64,000 nucleotides of DNA, taken from DASYQD01 sp036005845 (lineage in GTDB: Bacteria; Acidobacteriota; Thermoanaerobaculia; Multivoradales; JAIOJS01). Location of the stretch: the NCBI GenBank assembly GCA_036005845.1, contig DASYQD010000174.1:1-64000 (forward strand), written 5' to 3'. The position numbers and the translations under genes were made by a program. Below the pieces are notes generated by a model. The model made no database searches, had not been told where the DNA came from, and was given only the letters and a program-made list of their open reading frames with translations. Below are positions 10,288 to 18,487 of this stretch, one piece after another; position 1 is the stretch's first letter, and each line of letters opens with the position of its first letter.

Positions 10288-11133
10288 TCAGCGCCCGCGG
10301 CGCGGCGCGTAGCGCGCGGCGTCGGCCGCGGTGGCGGCGCGGCTCTCGACGAGGCGGGCGCGGACGACGAAGCGGTCGGGGGCGGTGCCGACGTAATAGA
10401 ACGGATAGCAGGTGACGAGAGTGAGCGCGGGGTACGGCGTCTGCCGCAGCGCGCTGGTGTCGTCGGGGAGGACGACCTCGGCCCACTCGACGCGGTAGCG
10501 GCTGATGGCGCCGGGCGTCGTCACCACGATCTCGTCGCCGGCGCGGACGTCCTTGAGCGGCCGGAACCAGCTGTCGCGGTGGCCGGCGATGCCGACGTTG
10601 CCGGCGCTGCCGAGGCGCGAGGTGCCGGGGATGTGGCCGGCCGCGCGGCGCAGCGTTCGCGCGTCGACGCCGTCGGCGACCATCACCTCGAGGCCGACGC
10701 GCGGCACGACGATGCGGCCGAGCGCGTCGAGCGCCGGCCGCGTCGTCGAGGTGTCGCCGGCAACGCGCGCGCTCGCGGTACGCGTGCTTGGAAGATGGGT
10801 AGCGGCCGATCCGGGCGGCGCAGATACGCCGAGAGCCGGGCCGGACGGAGCGGCGCTCGCGAGCTCGCTGGCGGGAATGCCGATCGGCTCGCCGCCGTCA
10901 GCGGCGGTTGCGTTTCCATCCGTCGTCGCCGCGCCGCCGTCGAGCGCGGGCGAGGCGAGCGCCTCCTCGAGCAGACGCTCCTGCCGCTGCTGGTAGAGGC
11001 GGGCGTCGAGATAGCCCCAGCCCACCCACGCCAGGGTCAGCGCGCCGGCGAGCCAGAGCACGGCCTCGAGCCGCCGAGCCCACGGGCGCCGCGTGCGAGC
11101 CTGCGGTGGCGATGAGGAGGAAAGGGTTTCCAT
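10288..11133 (-). CDS. Sortase-family cysteine transpeptidase
   Basis: 281 aa. One N-terminal membrane helix (about residues 22-41, AVLWLAGALTLAWVGW) is followed by an Ala/Ser/Thr-rich linker and a C-terminal sortase beta-barrel. The catalytic triad is visible as His185 (GIAGHRD), Cys242 (LVTCYPF) and Arg254 (APDRFVVRA). Sortases cleave at LPXTG-like signals and join the protein to an amine acceptor, or simply process it. The gene just upstream on the same strand encodes a protein ending in LPATG plus a hydrophobic tail, so substrate and enzyme are paired. Sortases are rare in outer-membrane bacteria, and acceptor and localisation are unknown here. Length and layout fit class D/E-like sortases, but the class was not tested. 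Confidence 0.93.
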   Translation of the reverse strand: METLSSSSPPQARTRRPWARRLEAVLWLAGALTLAWVGWGYLDARLYQQRQERLLEEALASPALDGGAATTDGNATAADGGEPIGIPASELASAAPSGPALGVSAPPGSAATHLPSTRTASARVAGDTSTTRPALDALGRIVVPRVGLEVMVADGVDARTLRRAAGHIPGTSRLGSAGNVGIAGHRDSWFRPLKDVRAGDEIVVTTPGAISRYRVEWAEVVLPDDTSALRQTPYPALTLVTCYPFYYVGTAPDRFVVRARLVESRAATAADAARYAPRRGR

Positions 11134-11223
11134 TCGCGTCGGTCGAAAGTAACGGAGGGCCGCACGGTTCTCCGATCAATGCATCGGATACCTCGTGCGG
11201 CCCCGCCGCTTCGGGTTCAGCAA

Positions 11224-11273
11224 GCTCTCGCCAGACCCGAGAGCCCACCGCTTGCTGGCGCGGGAGCTCTCGG
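11224..11273 (-). other. Two mutually exclusive hairpins between the LPXTG-protein gene and the sortase gene
   Basis: Three arms are present: GCTCTCG (11224-11230), CCGAGAGC (11237-11244) and GCTCTCGG (11266-11273). The middle arm can pair with either neighbour, so two alternative hairpins compete. On the minus strand this lies 25-75 bases past the LPXTG-gene stop. It may be a partial terminator or attenuator that sets the enzyme-to-substrate ratio. No T tract is seen. Confidence 0.4.
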
Positions 11274-11298
11274 TGGCGAGGTGTGTGCTCGCGGGTGG

Positions 11299-12087
11299 TT
11301 ACAGCCGGCGGAGCGCGGCGGCGCCGCCGAGCGCCAGCAGCCCGAGCAGGCCGGCGAGAGGCGCCTCGCTCCCGGTGGCAGGCAGGTTGGAGCTGGTGGT
11401 GTTGGTGGTGGTCGTGCTCGTCATGCCCGTGGTGGTGGCCGCCGTGTTGGCGGTGCCGCCGCGGGTGCCGATGGCGTTGTCGTTGTCGACGTCGGCGCCA
11501 GCGGTCTCCTCGACGCCCTCTTCCACCGCCTCGGCGACGTTGCTGCCCGCAGCCGCCGCACCCGTGGTGGTGATGCCCTGCGCCACCGGCGCGGTGGTGC
11601 CCTCCGACCGGATCTGCTTGGCGATCAGCACGCCCTGCTCGTTACGGTCGAAGTCGATGGTCAGCCGCTGCCCTTCGGTGAAGGAGCCGGCGCCGGTCGT
11701 GCTCGGGAGCAGGTGGAAGTGGGTGATCCCGGTGGCGGTGCGGAGCACCACCTCGTCGTTGTTCCAGGACACCACCGAGCCGCTGGCCGTCAGGCCGCTG
11801 TTCGGGCTGTGCGTCGGCACCGCCGGATTGGTGCGCTCCTCCTGCACGGGGGTGTTGTCGGTCGTGGTGGTGGTGGTCGACGGCGTCTCCATCGTCGCCG
11901 ACGTGTCGGTCGTCGTCGTCGTCGTGGTGTCGTTGGTCGTCGTCGTGTCCAGGTTGTTGCTCGGCGTCGCGGTCGTCGTCGTCGTGCTCGGCTGCGTCGT
12001 CGTCGTCGACGGGGTGGTGTACTGCGCCACCGCCGGCAGCGCGATCAGGACGAGCGCCGCTGTCATGGCAAGAACTACACGCTTCAT
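11299..12087 (-). CDS. Thr-rich secreted protein with C-terminal LPATG sortase signal
   Basis: 262 aa. The ATG at 12087 has an ideal ribosome site (AAAGGAGG, 7 bases away). The signal peptide is MKRVVLAMTAALVLIALPAVA, cut before QYTTP. Residues about 22-75 are a low-complexity Thr/Ser/Pro/Asn tract, probably extended and possibly O-glycosylated. A small central domain (about residues 95-165, SGSVVSWNNDEVVLRT) resembles the OB-like DUF5666 type. The tail is textbook: LPATG at residues 235-239, a hydrophobic stretch (LAGLLGLLALGG) and RRL at the end. It is almost certainly processed by the adjacent sortase. Its function beyond surface display is unknown. Confidence 0.9.
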   Translation of the reverse strand: MKRVVLAMTAALVLIALPAVAQYTTPSTTTTQPSTTTTTATPSNNLDTTTTNDTTTTTTTDTSATMETPSTTTTTTDNTPVQEERTNPAVPTHSPNSGLTASGSVVSWNNDEVVLRTATGITHFHLLPSTTGAGSFTEGQRLTIDFDRNEQGVLIAKQIRSEGTTAPVAQGITTTGAAAAGSNVAEAVEEGVEETAGADVDNDNAIGTRGGTANTAATTTGMTSTTTTNTTSSNLPATGSEAPLAGLLGLLALGGAAALRRL

Positions 12088-12313
12088 TCCTCTGCCTCCT
12101 TTCACTAAGTTGCACACGTCCCGGCACTTGCCCTCGTGGCCTGTGCGGTCGTGTTTTCCGCAGTGTGGTGGAGAGCAAACGACATGCCGCCAAAACGGCG
12201 GGTCCGCATCACGGGGTGAACCGCGACCGGGAGACGAGGCACTCACCGACCAAAGAGCCGGCCACGGCATTCGCACGCGCAGGGCCGGCACGCGACCCCA
12301 GGAGGAGCCCCCG

Positions 12314-13777
12314 ATGAGACTCGTCCGCACCTCGACCGCGCTGGCCCTGCCGTTCCTCATGGCCGCCGCTGCTGTCTTGCTCGCCTCCCCCGCCGCCGCG
12401 CAGCACCACGCGATGAGTGGCAAGGTCGACTACGAGCCGGACCCCGGCGGCGGCGACCACGACGTGCCGGAAGGTTGCGTCGGCGTCACCAACAAGGTGA
12501 CGATCAACGGCGGCGCCACCGCCTTCTCGCCGGCGACGATCACCATCGCCGTCGGCCAGCCGGTCTGCTGGACCTGGAACACCGGCGGCACGTCGCACAA
12601 CATCAAGGCCGACGACGGCTCCTTCACCACCGGGCAACCGGCTTCGACCACCACCTTCCAGCGCACCTTCACCACTCCCGGCACCTACGGCTATTACTGC
12701 CAAGTGCACGGCAGCCCCACCGGCGGCATGCGCGGCACCGTCGTCGTACAGGGCGAGGGCGATCCCGACGGCGGCGGCTCCGGCCCCGGCACGCTGTCGA
12801 TCGACCCGGGCTCGTACACCGTCGACGAGGGCGGCGGCCAGGTGTCGCTGACGGTGACGCGCACCGGCGGCTCGGACGGCAAGGTGACGGTGAAGATCGC
12901 CACCGGCACCGGCAGCGCGGCGAAGGGCAAGGACTTCCTGCCGCGCAACGCCGTGCTCACCTGGAACCCCGGCGACGGCGACGCCAAGACCTTCGCGGTA
13001 ACGATCAAGCAGGACACGGCGATCGAGCCCGACGAGACGTTCCCGGTGACGCTCACCAAGCCCACCGGCGGCGCCACCATCGGCACCAGCAGCGCCACGG
13101 TGACGATCCACGACGACGATGGCTGCCCGAGCTCCCTGGCGGCGCCGTCGGGCCTCAAGGCCGCCGGCCAGTCGGCGCGCGAGATCCGCCTCGGCTGGGC
13201 CGCCGATCCGATGGCGACCAAGGCAGTGCACGTCGAGCGGCGTGACGACGGCGGCGTCTTCCGCGAGGTCGCGGTGGTGCCGGCGGGGCGCAGCGACTAC
13301 GTGGACGCCGATCTGCCGAGCGGCGCGGCATTCCAGTACCGTCTGCGCGCCGAGAGCGACGCCGGGCTGTCGGAGTACTCCGAGATCGCCGCCGCGGCGA
13401 CCGACGGCGCCATCGGCGCCTGCGCCGGCGGCGCCCACGCGCTGTGCCTGGGCGACGGCCGGTTCGAGGCGACGGTGAAGTTCCGCCGCGCCGACGGCGA
13501 GCCGCTGCGCTCGGCGCTGCGTGCCGAAGCGCCCGGGGCGGCGCGCGCGGGACTCTTCGCCTTCGCGCCAGGCGACGACGCGCAGCTCATGCTCAAGGTG
13601 GCCGACGGCTGCGCCGAGAACGGCCACTTCTGGGTGCAGCTCGCCGCCGTCACCGACGCCGAGCTCACGGTGTCGGTGCGCGACACGCAGACCGGCCGCA
13701 CGTGGGCGTTCTACAACCCCGCGGGCAAGGTCGCCGGCGCCGTGCGCGACGTCGACGCCTTCGGCACCTGTCCGTAG
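12314..13777 (+). CDS. Secreted cupredoxin / Calx-beta / fibronectin-III protein
   Basis: 487 aa. The ATG at 12314 follows AGGAGGAG by 7 bases. The signal peptide ends near ASPAAAQHH. Residues about 45-135 form a plastocyanin/azurin-like cupredoxin with the type-1 copper ligands in order: His in GTSHNI, then Cys, His and Met in YYCQVHGSPTGGM. Residues about 145-275 form a Calx-beta domain (SYTVDEGGGQVSLTVTR, then DFLP, DETFPVTL and VTIHDDD). Residues about 280-365 form an FnIII domain. A C-terminal domain of about 110 aa begins LCLGDGRFEATVKFR. It is likely a periplasmic or surface copper protein in electron transfer or adhesion; no partner is adjacent. A strong terminator follows. Confidence 0.9.
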   Translation: MRLVRTSTALALPFLMAAAAVLLASPAAAQHHAMSGKVDYEPDPGGGDHDVPEGCVGVTNKVTINGGATAFSPATITIAVGQPVCWTWNTGGTSHNIKADDGSFTTGQPASTTTFQRTFTTPGTYGYYCQVHGSPTGGMRGTVVVQGEGDPDGGGSGPGTLSIDPGSYTVDEGGGQVSLTVTRTGGSDGKVTVKIATGTGSAAKGKDFLPRNAVLTWNPGDGDAKTFAVTIKQDTAIEPDETFPVTLTKPTGGATIGTSSATVTIHDDDGCPSSLAAPSGLKAAGQSAREIRLGWAADPMATKAVHVERRDDGGVFREVAVVPAGRSDYVDADLPSGAAFQYRLRAESDAGLSEYSEIAAAATDGAIGACAGGAHALCLGDGRFEATVKFRRADGEPLRSALRAEAPGAARAGLFAFAPGDDAQLMLKVADGCAENGHFWVQLAAVTDAELTVSVRDTQTGRTWAFYNPAGKVAGAVRDVDAFGTCP

Positions 13778-13806
13778 CGACGCAGGATCCGCATCCCCTC
13801 CCTCCT

Positions 13807-13850
13807 CGGCAGGGTCGGGTTCTTCCCACCTGACCCTGCCGACTCCTTTT
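13807..13850 (+). terminator. Intrinsic terminator of the cupredoxin gene
   Basis: CGGCAGGGTC (13807-13816) pairs perfectly with GACCCTGCCG (13832-13841) and is followed by CTCCTTTT. It lies 29 bases after the stop codon and just before the convergent sulfatase gene. Confidence 0.85.
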
Positions 13851-13861
13851 CGATATCCCTG

Positions 13862-16060
13862 CTAACCGACGCCGGCTTGCAGCTCCGGACTGCCGGGGTA
13901 GAGGCGGCGGCCCTGCGCCAGCAGCTTGTCGGCCTGCGGCGCGAGCTGCATGACGCGCAGAGCCTTTGCCGCCTCGACGTAAGCGTGCGGCGAGGGGTGT
14001 CCTTCGATCAGCGTGCGGAGCACCGGCGCCACCAGGTCGCCGCGGCCGGTGAGGGCGTAGAGCAGTGCCAGGTTGGTGTACGCCGGCGGATCGGCCGGGA
14101 AGAGGGCGATCTCCTGCTTGAACGCCATCTCCGCCTCGGCGGCGCGGCCGAGGTCGGCGAGGATGCGGCCGCGCAGCAGGAAGCCGCCGCGCACCAGCTC
14201 GGGATCGCGCGCTTTGCGCGCCTGCCAGGCGGCGAGGCCGGCGTCGGCGTTGGCGAGCGCCTCCTCGTAGCGGCCCTGTGCGTGCTGCACCATGGCGAGG
14301 GTGAGCGGCGGGCCGACGCGGTCGGCGCTGCCGGTCCCGGCCGCCGCGAGCTTCGCCTCGCGCTCGGCGGCGGCGAGGTCCTTGCGCTGCAGCGCGGCCT
14401 GCGCCAGCACGCCGTGCGCGAACGAGGGGTGCGCCGAGAGTGCCAGCTTCGCGTGCTCCTCGGCCTCGGCGATTCGGCCCTGCGCCAGCAGCAGCGACGC
14501 TGCCGCCATGGCGATGTGCGGCGAGCCGCCGGAACGGCGCAGCGCCTCCTGATAGGCGGCGAGCGCTTCGTCGGGCCGCTCGGCCTTCTCCAGCGCGTGG
14601 CCGAGGAACTCCCAAGCGTCCACCATGCCGGGGTTCTCGGCGATGACGCGGCGGAAAGCGGCGACCGCCGCCGCCGGGTCCTTGCGGCTGAGCCGCTCGA
14701 AGCCTTCCTTGAGGTCGCGCAGCTCGCCGAGGTGCTCGCGCGGGTCGGGCAGCGGCCCCTCGAGCGCAGCGCTGGTGCCGACGTAGCCGAGCGCCGCCAT
14801 CGCCTGCTGCGACTCGGGGTCGACCTCGGCGGGCGGACGCAGCCGGCGGTCGTGCCGCTCCACCTCCTGGCGCAGCGAGGCGAAGGCGCGGCGCTCCTGG
14901 CTCAGCAGGTTGCGGCGCTCGGCGGGGTCGGCGACGACGTCGTAAAGCTCCGGGTGCGGACCCATGACGAGGTGGAAGCGGCCGTCGACGGCGGCGGCGA
15001 GGTCGCTCCAGCCAAAATGGAGACGCGGATAAAACGTTTCCGAATAGGCCGTGCGCGCTTGGGAAGTCGAAATATTTTTGTCGTCCAAGCCCGCGAGCAG
15101 CGACGGCCGCTTCCACGCCGCCGGCCGCGGCAGGCCGAGGAGGTCGCCGATCGTCGGCGCCACGTCGACGAGCGACACCGCGGCCTCGGCCGTGCTGCCG
15201 CCGAGCTTGCCCTTCGGCAGCTTGAGCAGCAGCGGCACCTGGATGGCCTCGCGGTAGAGCAGCACGCCGTGCTCGTCCTCGCCGTGGTCGCCGAGGCCTT
15301 CGCCGTGATCGGCGAGCAGCACGACGACCGCGTCGTCCCACTTGTCGAGCTTCTTGAGCTCGGCAAAGAGGTCGCCGACGATGGCATCGGCGGTGGCGAT
15401 CTCGCCGTCGTAAGGCAGCTTGCTCCGCGCCGCGAACTGGGGCGGCGGCTCGTAGGGAGTGTGGGGCTCGTAGAGGTGGAGCCAGAGGAAGAACGGCGCC
15501 CCGGCGTGCTCGCGCAGCCAGGGCAGCACCTTGGCGAGCGTCTCGCCGCCGGGCCGCTGGAGCTGGCCGAGGCCGCGACCTGTCTGGAACTCGACGCCGT
15601 CCTCGTAGAGGTCGAAGGCTTCCTCGAGCCCGCTCTTGCCCTGCAGCACGTAGGCGGAGACGCCCGCCGCCGTCGCGTAGCCGTCGGCCTTGAGCAGCGC
15701 CGTGAGCAGCGGCGGGTCGCCCTTCTTGCGGCGGGCGGGGTCCAGGGAGTAGCCGACGTTGTCGCGGATGCCGTGGACCTCCGGCAGCACGCCGGTGAGG
15801 ATGGAGGTGTGGGCCGGCAGCGTCAGCGGCGTGACGGTGTAGGCGTGCGCGTAGAGGATGGCCTCGCGGCGCAGGGCGTCGATGTTCGGCGTGTCGACGC
15901 CTTTGTAGCCGTAGGCGGGCAGGTGGTCGCTGCGCAGGGTGTCGATCGAGATCAGCACCACCGGCGTGCCTTTGGGCACGTGAAGCTTCGTCGCATCGCG
16001 GCCGCCGCACGCCGTGAGCACGAAAAGGAGCGAGAAGAACGGAACGCATCGAGCAAACAC
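13862..16060 (-). CDS. Sulfatase-fold (alkaline-phosphatase superfamily) lipoprotein with C-terminal TPRs, copy 1
   Basis: 732 aa. The GTG at 16060 gives MFARCVPFF with a hydrophobic run into lipobox LTAC, a clean lipoprotein signal. Longer versions would read through an intergenic repeat. Residues about 35-390 are a sulfatase-like hydrolase: metal motif ISIDTLRSDHLPAYG, then TLPAHTSILTG, then LLADHGEGLGDHGE. The formylglycine motif CxPxR is absent, and Thr stands at the nucleophile position. Such enzymes act as phosphodiesterases or phosphoethanolamine/phosphoglycerol transferases in related families, so 'sulfatase' may mislead. Residues about 450-730 hold TPR repeats. No ribosome site stands out. 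It is first of the three-gene family by position but last in transcription order. Confidence 0.88.
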   Translation of the reverse strand: MFARCVPFFSLLFVLTACGGRDATKLHVPKGTPVVLISIDTLRSDHLPAYGYKGVDTPNIDALRREAILYAHAYTVTPLTLPAHTSILTGVLPEVHGIRDNVGYSLDPARRKKGDPPLLTALLKADGYATAAGVSAYVLQGKSGLEEAFDLYEDGVEFQTGRGLGQLQRPGGETLAKVLPWLREHAGAPFFLWLHLYEPHTPYEPPPQFAARSKLPYDGEIATADAIVGDLFAELKKLDKWDDAVVVLLADHGEGLGDHGEDEHGVLLYREAIQVPLLLKLPKGKLGGSTAEAAVSLVDVAPTIGDLLGLPRPAAWKRPSLLAGLDDKNISTSQARTAYSETFYPRLHFGWSDLAAAVDGRFHLVMGPHPELYDVVADPAERRNLLSQERRAFASLRQEVERHDRRLRPPAEVDPESQQAMAALGYVGTSAALEGPLPDPREHLGELRDLKEGFERLSRKDPAAAVAAFRRVIAENPGMVDAWEFLGHALEKAERPDEALAAYQEALRRSGGSPHIAMAAASLLLAQGRIAEAEEHAKLALSAHPSFAHGVLAQAALQRKDLAAAEREAKLAAAGTGSADRVGPPLTLAMVQHAQGRYEEALANADAGLAAWQARKARDPELVRGGFLLRGRILADLGRAAEAEMAFKQEIALFPADPPAYTNLALLYALTGRGDLVAPVLRTLIEGHPSPHAYVEAAKALRVMQLAPQADKLLAQGRRLYPGSPELQAGVG

Positions 16061-16088
16061 GCTTCGGCCGGCAAGGCCCGACGTGGGG

Positions 16089-16169
16089 CCCCGCCTGCCG
16101 GTGGGTATCCCGTTCGTGCTCGCCGAGGACGGCTCCGCGCGACCGGGAGCCCTCCCCCCGGCGCGCCCC
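16089..16169 (+). repeat. Dispersed GC-rich intergenic repeat, copy 1
   Basis: It shares CCCCGCCTGC, then GGTGGGTATCCC, then GTGCTCGC, and finally GGGAGCCCTCCCCCC with a second copy at 37451-37520 in the opposite orientation. The middle is variable in length. Each copy can fold into short hairpins (GGG-TAT-CCC, GGGAG-CC-CTCCC). Copy 1 is also framed by an inverted pair, ACGTGGGGC (16081-16089) and GCCCCACGT (16165-16173). Confidence 0.75.
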
Positions 16170-16212
16170 ACGTCGTGGCTTCTCACAACAGACGAAGCAG
16201 TGATGCCCGTCA

Positions 16213-18438
16213 TCAGCTTCCTGCTGGCAAGGCGGCGAGCAAGCGACGGGCTTCTGCCATGTCGTTGCCGTAGCGATCGCGCGGCGCGGCGTCGAGGAAG
16301 CGTTGCAGTGCGGCGCGGGCTACGGCGGGACGGCCGTGGTTGGAGGCTTGGATCCCGAGGTTCCATAGCGCGTCCCACAGGCGCGGGTCGAGCTCGACGG
16401 CGCGTTGCCAGGCGTCGAGGGCGCCGGGGACGTCGTCGAGTTGGAAGAGGGCGACGCCGAGGTCGTTCCAGGCGCGCGGGCGCACAGTTTGGAGGTCGAC
16501 CGCGCGGCGGGCGGCGTCGCGGGCCTTTGCCCACCGCTGGAGGCGGAGATGGACGAGGGCGCTGGTCTCCCAGGCGCCGGCGTCGCGCGGGTCGGCGGCG
16601 AGGACACGCTCGAGGCGCGCCAGGGCCTCGCGCTGCTGGCCGGCTTCGGAGTCGGCGGTCGCCAGCGCCACCTCGGCTTCGGCGTCGTCGGCCGCGGCGA
16701 GCGGCGAGAGGACGGCGCGCGCTTCGTCGATGATGCCGCGCTCGGCGAGGGTGAGACCGAGCTGGCGCAGCAGCGTCGGCGAGGCGACGCGTTGGCGGCG
16801 CGCCTCGCGCATCACCTGCAGCGCCTCGTCGTCGCGGCCGGCTTCGAGCAGCGCCTGCGCGTAGAGCGAGTGTCCGAGCGGCATCGACGGCCGCGCTTGC
16901 ACCAGCTCGCGGCCGAGGGCGATCGCCTCGGGCACTTTGTGGCGCGAGTAGGCGTCGATGAGCTGCTCGATCTTGCGGTCGAGGTCGACGAGGTTCTTGG
17001 GGTCGTCCTGCGGCGCGAAGGCAATGGTGGTGCCGCCGCTGTCGCTGACGTAGCCGAGGCTGCGCAGCCGGGCGGCCTCCTCGCTCGACACCGCCTCGCG
17101 CGGCGGCGGCCAGGTCGACTCGCGCGGCAGCGCGGCGAAGGCGGCGCGCACGGCGGGGCGGTCGGCGTCGACGAGGTTGTTCCGCTCGTGCGGATCGCGC
17201 GGCAGCTCGTAGAGCTCCGGCAGCGGCAGGTGGATGAACTTGCGCTGCGCGCCCGACGGCGCGATGCGCAGCATGCCGCGCAGCGGCGCCCAGCCGCGGT
17301 TGAGCGCCGTCGACAGCGACTCGAAGTAGAGGTCGGCCCTCTGCTCGGCCGGCGTCCAGGCGCGCAGCAGCGAACGGCCGTGGCGTGTCCGACCGTCCGC
17401 CGGCGCGCTGACGCCGGCGGCCTGGAGCAAGGATGGGAAGACGTCCATGTGTGCCGCCGGGCGGTCGTCGCGTCCCGGCGCGATGCCCGGGCCCCAGATG
17501 AAGAGCGGCACGTGCAGCGTGCCCTCGTAGGCGAAGAGGCCGTGCGTCTGCTCGCCGTGCTCGCCGCGCGCCTCGCCGTGGTCGGCCGTCATCACCAGGA
17601 AGGTGGGCGCCGCGTTGGCGGCGAGCAGGGGCTCGAGCAGCGGCTCGAGATACGAGTCGGCCGCCGCCACCTCGCCGAGGTAGGGATCGGGGAAGCGTTG
17701 CGCGAAAGACGCCGGCGGCTGGTAGGGCGCGTGCGGGTCGTAGAGGTGCACCCAGAGGAAGCGCGGCTTGCCGCCACTCGGACGGTGCCACCAAGCGAGC
17801 GCCGACTTCACCACCTCGTCGCCGCGCCGCTCGGCGAGCGCGAACTGGTCGTCGAGGCCGCCGCTGGTGAAGCGGTCGTCGTAGACGTCGAAGCCGCGGG
17901 TGAGGCCGAACTGCGCCGACAGCGGGTAGCCGCCGACGAAGGCGCCGGTGGCGTAGCCGGCATCATGGAGCACCGTGGCGATGGTGGGGATCGCCTTGCC
18001 GAGCTTGAAGCCGGTGTTCTCGCGCACGCCGTGCTGATACGGAAACAGCCCGGTGAGGATGTTGGTGTGCGAGGGCAGGGTGATGACGTTGTGGGCGTGC
18101 GCGTTGGTGAAGACGCGCCCACCCGCGGCGAAACGGTCGAGCAGCGGCGTCGTGCCGCTCTGGTTGCCGTCGAAACCCACCGCGTCGGCGCGCAGCGTGT
18201 CGATGGTGAGGAGAATGAGGTCCGGGCGCACGCCGGCGCGCGATGACGCGGGGCGCGCGGGCACCGCGGGAGCCGGCGCAGCCGCCGTGCTCGCACCGGA
18301 CGTGCTTGCCGCCGGCGTGCTGCCGGCCGGCGGTGACGCGCAATCGGCCGCCACCGCCACCAGAGCCAGCAGCGCGCCGGTGACGAACGGACGAACGCGG
18401 ACCGTGCGCGGTCTGCCGAGGGACGACGCCGCTGTCAT
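16213..18438 (-). CDS. Sulfatase-fold lipoprotein-like protein with C-terminal TPRs, copy 2
   Basis: 741 aa, ATG at 18438. The N-terminus is hydrophobic (FVTGALLALVAVAADCAS). The Cys may be a lipobox, but Asp before it is atypical. An Ala/Ser/Pro linker follows. The catalytic domain (about residues 75-420) has LLTIDTLRADAVG, TLPSHTNILTG and MTADHGEARGEHGE. As in its neighbours, Thr replaces the Cys of the sulfatase CxPxR signature. About seven TPRs fill residues 470-735. It is most similar to copy 3 downstream in coordinate order, sharing long stretches such as FLWVHLYDPHAPYQPP against FLWTHLYDPHASYQPP. It was likely produced by tandem duplication. Confidence 0.88.
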   Translation of the reverse strand: MTAASSLGRPRTVRVRPFVTGALLALVAVAADCASPPAGSTPAASTSGASTAAAPAPAVPARPASSRAGVRPDLILLTIDTLRADAVGFDGNQSGTTPLLDRFAAGGRVFTNAHAHNVITLPSHTNILTGLFPYQHGVRENTGFKLGKAIPTIATVLHDAGYATGAFVGGYPLSAQFGLTRGFDVYDDRFTSGGLDDQFALAERRGDEVVKSALAWWHRPSGGKPRFLWVHLYDPHAPYQPPASFAQRFPDPYLGEVAAADSYLEPLLEPLLAANAAPTFLVMTADHGEARGEHGEQTHGLFAYEGTLHVPLFIWGPGIAPGRDDRPAAHMDVFPSLLQAAGVSAPADGRTRHGRSLLRAWTPAEQRADLYFESLSTALNRGWAPLRGMLRIAPSGAQRKFIHLPLPELYELPRDPHERNNLVDADRPAVRAAFAALPRESTWPPPREAVSSEEAARLRSLGYVSDSGGTTIAFAPQDDPKNLVDLDRKIEQLIDAYSRHKVPEAIALGRELVQARPSMPLGHSLYAQALLEAGRDDEALQVMREARRQRVASPTLLRQLGLTLAERGIIDEARAVLSPLAAADDAEAEVALATADSEAGQQREALARLERVLAADPRDAGAWETSALVHLRLQRWAKARDAARRAVDLQTVRPRAWNDLGVALFQLDDVPGALDAWQRAVELDPRLWDALWNLGIQASNHGRPAVARAALQRFLDAAPRDRYGNDMAEARRLLAALPAGS

Positions 18439-18487
18439 GGCGGCCGGATTGTAGCCGCCGTGCCGCGGCGCCGACGCGCGGCCGCGA

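Noticed and set aside
11195..12313. N-terminal extension of the cupredoxin gene
   Set aside because: It is antisense to the LPATG gene. The ATG at 12314 has a strong ribosome site and signal peptide.
16061..17794. N-terminal extension of sulfatase-like copy 1
   Set aside because: It would cross an intergenic repeat and overlap the next sulfatase gene in another frame. The GTG at 16060 gives a clean lipoprotein signal.
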